Origin: Costus lasius
Taxonomy: Eukaryota > Streptophyta > Magnoliopsida > Zingiberales > Costaceae
Assembly (NCBI GenBank): GCA_027563935.2
Contig: CM050449.1
Location: forward strand, 91,791,676 to 91,855,675
DNA: 64,000 nucleotides
Direction of reading: 5' to 3'
The position numbers and the translations under genes are program-made. The notes beneath the pieces are model-generated. The model ran no database searches. It was given only the letters and a program-made list of their open reading frames with translations, and was not told where the DNA came from. Shown in pieces: positions 1 through 9,937 of this stretch (positions are counted from its first letter, which is position 1; each line of letters opens with the position of its first letter).

Positions 1-1540
1 CTAATAAAATATGAACACCTTCTAATTTTAATCTAGGATCCATAATTGAAGCTAAACAATATAAAGGAGATATATTTTTCTAATATTTTTTAAATTTTGT
101 TTCCATTTTAAAAATTACTTGAAAAACATTTTCATCATGTCTATATTGAGAAAAAATTTCACTAATTAAAACTAAATGTTCTAAAATTAAACATGATGTA
201 GGATAATAAACACCAGATAAATGAGTGCTAGCATTATAAAAAATTTCAAAAATATTATGTAATAACTTTGCTTTATCCCAATCATTTTCTTCAATATTTC
301 CATCAGGCATTCTTTCATTATAAAATAATGTAAGAGGATCCTTAAATGGAAAACATGTTGTTAGCATATCATAAATAGAATTCCATCGTGTTTTAATATC
401 AAGTTTAAATTTTTTATATGACAAACCATAAGATTTACATATTTGTCTAAAATCTTGATTTCTAGAAGTAGAACCAGTAACAAATCTAACAACATTTCTT
501 AATTTAGTTACATGTTCATCTACTTCTCTTATTCCATCTTGAACACATAAGTTTAGAATATGGCATGCATATCGTATATGAAAAAAAGCACCATTAAATA
601 TTGGATTTAACAATCCTTTTAATTTATCAATTGCACTATCATTATTACTTGCATTATCAAAACTAATTGAAAAAATTTTATTAATTATATTATATGAATG
701 TAAAATGCTATGAAATTGTCTAACTATAGCATTTGTAGTATGAGGATATTCAAAAATTTTAAATGCAATAATTCTTTTTTGTATAAAAAATTCACTATCT
801 ATCCAATGTGCCGTAATACACATGTATGACTGATCAGAATGATTACTGGTCCAAATATCAGATGTTAAAGAAATACAAGAAGTTAATGTAATTAAAGCTT
901 GTAAAAGATTAGTTTTATATTCAGAAAAAATTTTTATAGTATCCCTACGCATGGTTTGTCTACTTACTTTTTTATATTTAGGTTGTAGTGATTTATGTAT
1001 AAATTTTTCAAATTTATAATTTTCTGCTAAAGAAAATGGTTGTTCATCCCAAACAATAAATTTAGCTAATTCTTTTCTAAGAATTTCAGTAGAATAATTA
1101 AAAACTTCAAAAGAACTAGAGGAAAGATTGAGAGTAGCCTATGCACGATCGATTTGAGTTTGATGGCTTTTGATGTGGCGAGCCAAATGACCAGTTCCAC
1201 CCGATGATTTGCAAGTCATGACTTTTTTGCACTTCTTGCAGCTGGCTCTTTCTTCGCCGTTAATCATCACCACATCGAAGCTCTTCCAAACGTCGCTCGT
1301 GCGTTTTCTTGAGCCCGACACAGTAGACTCGTGAGGGTTTGCACTGCATCCATCCTCTCCCTACATAGTGTTAGTAGGCTCAAATTCAACATGATCTTGC
1401 TGTTGTTGATTTGGGTCGTAAGGCGGAGGGTTGGCATCTTGATCGGGTGGCATAACGAGGTCAGTTATCCCCATTAGCTCCTGCTCTAATGTCTCAAGCT
1501 CCCATGGCAAAAGATCTCATGTATTGTTAAATCCCGCCAT
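1..1540 (-). pseudogene. hAT transposase with BED zinc finger, partial, four in-frame stops
   Basis: This would be the DNA-cutting transposase of the hAT element, of the RICESLEEPER/zf-BED type. One reading frame runs from ATG 1538-1540 down to the window edge. A BED finger lies at residues about 83-126 (ligands C101, C104, H122, H126). The RNase H-like core follows, with the TSDIWTS and SFDNASNN segments that carry catalytic aspartates. The last residues before the edge contain the MDPRLKLEG block found just before the hAT C-terminal region. The frame is broken only by stops at 1517-1519 (TGA), 1361-1363 (TAG), 1139-1141 (TAG) and 80-82 (TAG); no frameshift is seen. The C-terminal dimerisation region is outside the window. 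The family call is firm and the copy cannot make a full protein. Confidence 0.88.
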
Positions 1541-2129
1541 TAATTCTACATATAATATTAAAAGTTAGCCAAAAAAATTTATAAAATAAGATTAAATACT
1601 TACTAATAATAAATTATACATTAAAAAATTACCTTATCACGTGTTTGAAGATTGCTTAGTAAGAACTAAGAAGTTGAGGTTTCAGCCTTCAACAACCTTA
1701 ACTTAAACATAATTATGAAAAAAATTTATATTAGAATAATTTAAATTTAAGTACAATTACATTATAAAAGACTAAAAGTAAATTAATTTACTACTTACTT
1801 GATCTTTTCCACGTGACTAGATCGAGGGAGCTTTGAAATCTTGATGGCTAATTGAAACTCAAGACTTAGAAAAGAGATTAAGAGAGTATTAAGAGAGAAT
1901 GAGAAATTAATCCAAAGTTAATTGGAAACATGTGTGAAGAAATGAGAGGGTTGGGGGGTCAATTTATAGGGATGAATTGGGTGTAAATTTACATATTTAT
2001 CCCCTATTTTTAATTATTAAAAGGGGCTAAAATGGTAATTTTATAACATAAAGACAATTATATCCCTAACTTTTAAATTTTTTCAAACCGTTATAGGGCT
2101 ATTTGGGTAAAAACGCATGCTCAATTCGA

Positions 2130-2410
2130 AAATTCCGACCGTTACCGCTCAAAATATCCGTGCCGTGCCTGGCACGGCCCCGTGCCGTGCCTGGCCCGGC
2201 ACGCCTGCGGGCTGTGCCCGGCCCGGCCCACGGGCGGAGAGGCCTTGGCCCAGCCCGACCCGAGTCGGGCCACGGGCCGCCCGCGGCACGTTGACTTGGC
2301 CATGGGCCGCCCGCGGCACGTTGACTTGGTCAACGGGCCGTGCTGTGCCAGGCCCGCGTCGTGCTGGGCCATGAGGGCCACGGGCCGGCTCGGCCCGTTG
2401 GCCACCTCTA
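2130..2410. repeat. GC-rich subterminal repeat block of the hAT element
   Basis: This is about 280 bp of strongly GC-rich sequence in an AT-rich setting, made of many GGCCCG/CGGGCC words in both orientations and the self-complementary word GTGCCGTGCCTGGCAC. It includes a direct repeat of about 31 bp (about 2271-2332) centred on GCCGCCCGCGGCACGTTG. Dense subterminal repeats are transposase-binding sites in hAT elements such as Ac; that role is inferred here. Confidence 0.6.
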
Positions 2411-4301
2411 GGCGGTGCTAGGGGACTGGGACTTGGACTCGTGCGCAAGCCGTGTCGGGCTGGAATGACCAGGTCATTATGCTCCAAATATCACTTCTTA
2501 GTTTGATAAAAAGGACATAATGAACTTTTTTGATACGAAAAATAAAAATTAGACACTCAAATGTTTGAAACTAATATTGAATAGTCAACGTTGGAACTAC
2601 TAATAGATTGCCAACAAAAATTCGTTCCACCTTGGGATAACTAATGGAGATATAAACCTTGCGATGTCGGATTGACATATCACAACCACTTATCATTAGT
2701 TAAAGTGCAACTAACGTTTCCCCTTCAAACTCTATCTATAAGACCTGATTGGCCTTATTTCTGCACAGCTTTCAAGATAGAAATTGTGAGAAGTTAGAAT
2801 ATTTAACTTTCAAACTCTATCTATAAAACCTATTTGGCCCTACTTCTGCATAGCTTTCAAGACAAAAGTTGTGAGAAGTCAGGATTTTTAGCTTTTAACA
2901 ACTTCTGCTTTTTTAGCTTACTATTATACTTTAAAAGTTGTTCAGAAGTGGAGGAAACAAGATCTAAGCTAGCATAATCACTCATGGGCAAATTTGTATG
3001 TGTTGATAATTGCAGCCATATAATTATATTTTGTTTATATTATGTAAGCATTTGTGTTCTTAATATAGCCCATACGAATGCTTTTATGTTTCAAGTAATT
3101 AGATTGGAATAAACTAAAAGGTTAATTGTTTATCTATGATTTTTCTGTTAGCTCTTCTTCTCATCCCATAAAAATAGGATTTTAATCTATTTCTTCACCT
3201 TTTCATCCAAACAGTAGGGATTCACTCTCTCCCCTTCTCTTATAATGTTATATGCTTAGAAGTTTTCTATTATGCATCACATATTTGATAGGTGTGATGC
3301 CTCTAGAATTTAGCATGTATCTCGAGGCACACCGAGCATGATAGATGGCATTGATCCCTAATCAGTCAGTGTGGTGGATAAGTATAGAGATCGCTTGAGC
3401 TCAGAGTGGTTAATCAAGTTTATTTCCCCCAATGGTTTAACAGATTACCCTAATTTGGGGATTTGAGCGAAGGACACACTCATCCGAATACATGCAACGG
3501 GTGTACACATAATTATGGGTCGGGTCTAAACCCAAGGCTCACATTGAACCAGTGGTGCGACCATAGTTTGACTTTTGTGCGGGCACGTGGCGCCTTAGGT
3601 GGTGACACGTGGCATGTGTGTGTGCGGTGCCCTAGGTTTTAAATAAATCTCAGGGGCCACGGGGTGACGTCAATACATTGATGAGTTTAGATTTTTTTCC
3701 CTAGAGCGATCTGAGTTAATAGCGGGAGACCTAGGCAAGAGAGAGGGAAGCACAGAGCGCTTCTTCGGTTCCACACACATGTACGCACCATTAGGGTGTC
3801 ATGCCGCAGTAGCAGAGGGCAGCAACTTGCATCAATCCTTAGTGGGCAGCGTTCCGCCTTGGTGGTGGCATGAGTAGGCAGTGGCCTAAGCACAAATTCG
3901 TCGACTTCCTCCACTCTCGTCATGCGAACAACACTAGCATCCTCACAATTGACATTCGCGACCCACACAACCGCAGCAGTGTTTGCCGACAAGGGAGAAC
4001 CATCATTCGTGACCTGAGGTAGCCTCGTCTCCGTACTTGACTCAAATGGTAGTGGATCATGGTGTCATCATCTCGAGGAGCGGCAGCTAGGGTTTTGGTT
4101 CTACGGCGACTCGGCATGAGGCGGCGGTGGCTAGGATTCTAGTCAACTGGCAAGGCGATGGTTGTGCATCATAGATAGGGGCTTCAGATCATAGATACAA
4201 GTAGCCGAATCATAGATATTGCCAACTTAATTGTAGATATTGAAGTGACAAATATATTAAGCACACAAATGCAAATGTACATATGAAGAAGATATCCACA
4301 T
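2411..4301. other. Unassigned intergenic DNA
   Basis: No gene is supported. The block at 3560-3660 has several CACGTG-type words (GGCACGTGGC, GACACGTGGC), and 3680-4140 is moderately GC-rich. Open frames there are short, overlap on both strands and match nothing recognised. It may be remnants of older elements. Confidence 0.4.
2726..2895 (+). repeat. Two-copy tandem duplication, period about 85 bp
   Basis: CAAACTCTATCTATAA starts at 2726 and again at 2811. Both copies continue through ACCT..TTGGCC, CTTCTGCA/TTCTGCA, AGCTTTCAAGA and GTGAGAAGT with scattered substitutions. Confidence 0.75.
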
Positions 4302-4477
4302 TGATGTCTCATATTTTTATAGTCTTTTTAACCTATATTTACTAGCGAATCAAGACCTATTATCTTTTTAACCTACTTGTCATGTTTGTTTGAATACAAG
4401 ACAATTCACTCACTTTTATATTCCCGAGTGAATCAAGAGTCTTAACAAAAAGTTTGGCTTCAAACGGGACTAATTTC

Positions 4478-4985
4478 CACAATTACGGCCGAGGCCATAA
4501 TCTATATCATGACCGTAATCCCCAGTTTAACTTTCCGATGGACCCGTTTTTATGCAAGCATGAAGTTACACCCTTAACTTCCTGAATAGCAACCTCTAGG
4601 AAGATAAAAACCTTGACAAGAGACATTACGGTTATGGCCATAATCTCTTGATCAGCAATCTTTGACATCACACTATGGCCGAAATTCAAGTCAAGGTAAA
4701 CATCATCTCACCTACAAATTTTTAGATGAAACGGAGTTTGACACTGAAATTACGGGCATAGCCGTAATTACCATTACGCCCATAATCGCACCGAGAAGCA
4801 ATAAAGGTCAACATTCAATTGGTCATAACTTCTTCGTTATAACTCCAAATCGAGCGTTCTTGGAGTCATAATGATGAGCATTTAATGGGCCACAATTATG
4901 TGAACGTTTTGAGAAATTAAGAGCTTCGATGAAGACATTATGGGCATAGCCGTAATCTTGATTACGGCCATAATCTCTCTTCAGC
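4478..4985. repeat. Hairpin-unit array in LTR A
   Basis: About five units pair a motif such as ATTACGGGCATAGCCGTAAT with a nearby inverse such as ATTACGCCCATAAT. Clear units lie near 4480-4520, 4623-4650, 4750-4790 and 4935-4975. It is the same design as in LTRs B and C, with a different core (GGGCATAGCC or GGCCGAGGCC). Confidence 0.65.
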
Positions 4986-5102
4986 CAAAATTAAAACAGT
5001 CATAACTCTCTCATTATAAGTCCGTTTTGGACGTTTTTGGTGTCAAAACGTAGATAATTAAAAGGGCTATCAATGTAGATGATCAAAAGAGACCCTCTAC
5101 TC

Positions 5103-5110
5103 TATATAAA
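5103..5110 (+). promoter_or_regulatory. TATA box of LTR A
   Basis: TATATAAA follows the hairpin array by about 120 bp and lies within the LTR, where a retroelement promoter would be expected. The related position reads TATAAGA in LTR B (8661) and TTTAAGA in LTR C (about 14089). Confidence 0.55.
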
Positions 5111-6026
5111 GGGTGAAAAACCTGTTGCAAAGGGGCAACGAGTTTTGGCAGGGGGTGGTGATCTTGGTCGAAAGCAAGTAAGAAGGAGATCTTGATGTGC
5201 CCATTCTAGAAGGCTTGAAGAGGATAGCGGCTGCCCTTCTTTGAAGAGTTTACTCCTTTTCTCTCTTTTACCTTCTCTTTGTTTCTTCCTTCTCCTACAG
5301 ATTTGTATCGTAACAACGCTATGATAGCATAATTTCTTTATCAGAACTAGGGTGTAGTTGAGTTGTGTATATCTTTTACTCGAACTTGTCTTCTTATAAC
5401 AAATGCAAATTTATTTCATGTTTATTCTTTCTATGTCGTTTTACTACTAGAATTGCCATGATCACATAATTACTTTTCTTGGGCATCACAAGAAGGACCG
5501 AAAGGAGAATTGCGATGTTAGATTTGTCGGATCGAGCATACTCTGTGCTGTCAATAAATGGGGCAAGATTTGTATGAGGAAATTTATAGTATCTCTTAAC
5601 CCATTGGATCAATCTAGATCCGGTTTGCTATGAAAATAGGATGCCGATCTAGATTGATACCGGATTACACTATCGAAAGAGGGTAATCTGTACCACTAGA
5701 TATCTCCTTAAACACTTTAAATTTGCATTGTTATGATATTATCTTGTTCGAGTTTTAGATCCGCCAATGAGACAAACCCAAAGTTTCAATGTCTCTAAAT
5801 CTAGTTTTGTACCCAGAACTATCTTTTGCATAATTCGGTTGTCTTTTGCTTTTAATTATATTCGATTTAATTTCTGTAATCTCAAACTACCTAATCGATT
5901 GTCTAGCTGTTAATTTATAATCTCTTAGTACTTGATCACTGTCTCTGTGGGATCGACACTTAAGTGCTACTACGACAAAGTCATTACGCTTGCGATTAGT
6001 AGTACAATAAAGTACACATCAAGTTT

Positions 6027-6044
6027 TAGCACCGTTGCCGAGGA
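6027..6044 (+). other. Decayed primer-binding site (tRNA-Asp type) of element A
   Basis: The 18 bases match the tRNA-Asp complement seen intact at 15286-15303 except at three positions, all G to A. They lie five bases after the LTR end. Athila elements use this primer type. Confidence 0.7.
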
Positions 6045-6168
6045 CAAGCAACCAATATCAAAGTGATTTAACAATTGGTAGACTAGACGTATTGTTTTTT
6101 GTTTTTGTTTCTTTGTTTTTGTTATTTAGTTTTTATCTCAAACTTTGTTTATTGCGCTTAACTGTTAT

Positions 6169-7036
6169 ATGAGTAGAGGTTTATGATTAGGTGAATTAGA
6201 AGATCTGTACGAGCTTGATCAAGAAATCGAAAGGACGTTCCATCGCAAAAGAAGATTAAAGGAACTAAGCGATATAAAGAAATCGAGGAGAACCGAACCT
6301 GTTCCTATTGATCTGACGATGGCAAACAACAACAGAATTCTAAAAGATTTTGCTGCTCCAAATGCGTAGGGTCTTTACTCAAGCATTTCTCAACCTCCAG
6401 TGGAGGCTAATAATTTTAAAATAAAGCTCTCCCTCTTATTAATGGTTCAGCAGAACCAATTCGGAGGCCTACCTTCTGAAGACCCAAACATGCACCTGTC
6501 AATATTCTTGGAGTTCTACGACACGACGAAGATGAATGGAGTTTTTAGCCACACTCTACGTTTGAGACTCTTCCCATTCTCTGTTCGGGATAGAGCTCGA
6601 AATTGGTTATATTCGCTACAACCAGAATCCCTAACAACTTGGGAACAACTTTCCGAAGCATTCCTCTAAAATATTTTCCCCCAAGCAAAACTATTCAACT
6701 GCGAAATCAGATCACTGATTTCACCTAAAAAGAAGAGAAATCTTTGTATGAAGCATGGGAGCGATTCAAGGAGCTTTAGTGCTTACGCCCACACCACGGC
6801 TTGGAAAGATGGGTAATTGTTCATATCTTTTACCATTGTCTTAACTATAATATGCGTCTTACTATAGATGCAGCCACTGGTGGAGCAATCATGAATAAGA
6901 ATGTGACGAAGCGATGAATCTATTGGAGGACATGACATTGAACCACAACCAATGGGTTGGATTCATTGAATGTCAATTCTGTTGATTCAAGCTCTAATCC
7001 TTCTATATGTGAGATTTGTGGTATTACTGGCCACAG
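6169..7036 (+). pseudogene. Athila-like gag of element A, truncated
   Basis: This is the capsid/nucleocapsid polyprotein of a Ty3/gypsy Athila element. It begins at an ATG matching the gag starts of B (9938) and C (15440) but hits a stop after five codons. Recognisable parts are the LPSEDPNMHLSIFLEF segment (from about 6470), RDRARNWLYSLQPESLTTWE (about 6589-6650), HHGLERWV and DAATGGAIMNK. It retains the tryptophan of the EAWERF motif that is a stop in B and C. Stops and frameshifts occur throughout. The copy ends inside its zinc knuckle (CEICGITGHSHV, about 7003-7038), where unrelated sequence begins, and no pol of this element is present. Confidence 0.8.
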
Positions 7037-7941
7037 CCATGTGAGACGGTGGCTACCGGCTGGCTTCCCTGGGTCCTCGGCCGCCGATAGCCACTGTCGG
7101 CATCATCAACAATCAACACCTGATACCTTGATTTCGTGCGAATCTCCCCCAAATCCCTCTCTCGATTTCTCCCTTCCTTTTGGGTCTTGGGCCAATTTTG
7201 ACCCAGTCAATGGCCCAATTGACCGGGCCTAGTCCAATAGGCCTTTGGGCCTAACATTTAGTATTGTGGATATGTATTGACTGTGATCTAGTTGTGGATA
7301 TGTTTAACTATTATTACTTGTTTAGTATTGACTGTGATCAGCATTTAGCATGGCATATTGTAATTTTACATACTTTGAGGGGTGTATAGGGTACTGCAAT
7401 TATCGTTTAAATCTCTAGTTATTGAGGGGTGTATAGGGTAAATAGTCTGCTAACTTTGTGTTTCTTTTTCGACAATGAAAGAATAATACCAGTTGATAAA
7501 TCTCTGGAACACACTTCATTGCACTAATATTCAAGAAAAAACATATTACTGTGTATTATGTATAGTTAACCATTATTTTCAGTATATATTCATGCGATCA
7601 TTTGCAAGTACTGTTAACACATTCTTTCCTTACTACTCGTGTAAAACATACTGATTGGACTCTTACAAAGTAAACCACAAAGGTCTTCATGGAACACATT
7701 TTGCTAGGCATACATAAATAAAGTGACGGGAAAATGACAATTAGTTAGTTACTAATTCTAGCTGGGTAAATAGTAATAACTACAAAATAGTTTGTTGAAA
7801 CACATTATCAATAGGGTTGCACTCTAAGAGGAATAGTTCTACGTATTACTGATTCTTTACATTCCACCTGTTAACTTATCTTTCTCGTAATATGATATGT
7901 ATTGGCGACCAAATTGATGTTGATCTTCTGAATAACATGAC
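7037..7941. other. Unassigned DNA joined abruptly to gag A
   Basis: The first 220 bp are GC-rich and include GGGCCAATTTTGACCCA (about 7190), which recurs almost unchanged near 51862. The two places therefore share an old repeat. The remainder is AT-rich, with the word GAGGGGTGTATAGGGTA twice (about 7377 and 7423). No coding region is supported. Confidence 0.4.
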
Positions 7942-9732
7942 TGATGACTCAAAAATTAATAGTATATTTTATATTAATTGTTTAGTCTTTTGAGTTATAT
8001 TTATACTCTTTTGTTAGTTTTTAAGCTTAATTTGTCATATAGTTCGGAATCTACATCTTTTCTAGTTTTTGATCAATTTCAAGTAAAAAGGCCTTTATTT
8101 CGATGGATTCTGAATGATTTGAATGCATAGACAACATCTAATCATCAAGAGGGAATTACTAGCTAATTTTCAAGAAATTCCGAGCTCAAAGTGAAATTAC
8201 GGTAGTGCCGTAATTATTATTATGGTCGTGGTTTTACTGAGACCTACAGAATAAACCACGGCACCACTGTGATCTATTTTTCTCTACCGTGATTTCTGAA
8301 GATTTTTGCATAGAGAAGATTACGGCACTGCTATAAATGTTTTTACGACCGTAAATTTATTCAAAGAGAAATTGAAGCAATCATAGCACTGCCGTAAAAT
8401 TTATCACCGGTCGTAGTTATTCCAGAAAAGTAAACATAGCAAATCATGGTACTGCCGTGATTATTATTACGGGCCGTAATTCTTCCAAGATTTTGCACAG
8501 AAAAGATTATGGTAGTACCGTAATTTATTCCACGGCTGTAATTTTAACTTAATAGCCGACTTTGCCTGAGTCTTCCGCGAGTTACTATAGCCGGATTTTG
8601 CGAAGCCGATTTTGGTAGATTTAAGACACGATTTCAAAATCGGAAAGAATGGAAAGAATCTATAAGAGGAGGAGAAGATTTCAAGACGAGAGGCCCCAAT
8701 TTTGATCAACTACAGAAGGAGAAATCAGGGAGATCGCTGCCGCCTTAGGGTTCTTCGTCGAAAGATATACAGAGCATCTTAGACGGCGAAATTTTCAGGA
8801 AAGCTACGCTTGAGGAACCAGAAGATGAACAGGAAGTTTCAGAATGAAAGGAGTTCGATCAGAGGAGGAATCAACAAAAATGTGGGCGCGGCTACTATTC
8901 ACTGTGTTTCTTCACAAAAAATAATGGGTTGTGATGTATTTCACACCCCTGTAACAGTAACTCTATCTTTTTCTCCTTCTTTGAATTTTGATTTTTCTGA
9001 AATGACATATTATTATAAAATTCTTACCATGATAGTGTAAAAACCTTTTTGGGACAGGGGGGGAGTAATCCTAGAGTTTGTAACCTGTACTGAGAGGTGA
9101 CTTACAAAACTCGAAACCCTTAAATTATGTTTTAGGAACTTATGCTATGAGAATAGGTTTATTCTTAATTCCTAATTTTTTATGCTTGAATTCTTGTTGA
9201 TAATCTGATCTAGAAATTTTTATTGAAATAGACATGAAAATATATACCGAGAGGTGATTTCGATTGTTAGAAACCCTTAAGTAAAACCTATGAAATTAAG
9301 ATATGAGAATATTTAATTTTGCTTGAGATGTTGACACTGAGAGTTAAGCCGCGAGAGTGATTTTAACTTTCTTTGTCTATTTTACATATTTTAAACACTG
9401 AATAGCAAGTCACGAGAGTGAAGGCTGTTCAGTGTAAATTGTTCATCCGAGAGGAGGCAATTTCTTTATTAGTAAATTTCATCTTTATCATAAGAAGAAA
9501 AGCTGACAAACACAAATTTATGTCTAATCATAGAAATATAGGAGGATGAAACCCTAGTCCCAAACTTCTCTCTCTAATAATCCGTAACAGTTTCCGATCG
9601 TTCACTTACGACTTCTTACAAATTGATTCGCTTAGCTAGTGAGAACATAATTACTTGGTATTTAACACATAGGTCCCTGTGGGTTCGATATCTTTTATTA
9701 CTTCGAGTTTCCGTACACTTACAGACGCAATA
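7942..9732 (+). mobile_element. 5' LTR of element B
   Basis: It starts TGATGACTC and ends six bases before the primer site. The first half (7942 to about 9060) closely matches 31017-32118, while the second half matches its partner poorly. It contains a six-unit hairpin array (8190-8550) and TATAAGA at 8661. Relative to LTR C and the 3' LTR, a block of about 140 bp is missing just after GGAGTAATCCT near 9070. Confidence 0.8.
8190..8550. repeat. Hairpin-unit array in 5' LTR B
   Basis: There are six units, each about 60 bp apart. The first reads ATTACGGTAGTGCCGTAAT followed by an inverse TTATGGTCGTGG, and the last pairs TACCGTAAT with ACGGCTGTAAT. Copies vary mainly by A/G and C/T changes. Confidence 0.75.
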
Positions 9733-9738
9733 AGTTTT

Positions 9739-9756
9739 TGGTGCCGTTGTTAGGGA
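9739..9756 (+). other. Decayed tRNA-Asp primer-binding site of element B
   Basis: It differs from the intact 18-mer at 15286 at four positions, three C to T and one G to A. It sits immediately after the LTR end in the same spacing as in A and C. Confidence 0.75.
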
Positions 9757-9937
9757 CCTTAGATTTGTTAATATCAAAATAATAGATAGTATTGCTAAAC
9801 TAAGCTTTGTTTTTAGTTTTGTTTTCTGTTTTTGCTAGTTTTGAATTTTCATAAATTGTGATTTTTGAAATTGAAACATTATTTTGTTTTTCGCTATTTT
9901 CTGTAACTCTGAGTTTATTTGATTCTTTTACTTGTTT

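Larger units (their letters stand above)
1..2410 (-). mobile_element. hAT-superfamily DNA transposon, left part outside window
   Basis: The element is read on the minus strand. Its 5' terminus lies near 2410, where the plus strand ends in GGCCACCTCTA, a short end typical of plant hAT elements. Next come a GC-rich subterminal block (about 2130-2410), an AT-rich leader (1541-2130) and the broken transposase (1540 to beyond position 1). The other terminus and the second copy of the 8-bp target duplication lie off the left edge, so the end is inferred from the terminal motif and the order of parts, not from a matched pair. Confidence 0.75.
4302..6021 (+). mobile_element. 5' LTR of Athila-like element A
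   Basis: The LTR starts near TGATGTCTC at 4302, by analogy with the TGATGACTC starts of the related LTRs at 7942 and 13261. It ends in CA at 6021, just before the primer-binding site. It carries hairpin units (4478-4985) and a TATATAAA box at 5103-5110. The start is less certain than the end, because no second LTR of this element is in the window. Confidence 0.6.

Noticed and set aside
2103..2487. Five overlapping open frames on both strands
   Set aside because: They arise from the GC-rich subterminal repeats of the hAT element; the frames overlap in all directions and show only Pro/Arg/Ala-rich low complexity.
3687..4117. Two minus-strand open frames
   Set aside because: Short, overlapping, without any recognisable motif or start context; not supported as genes.
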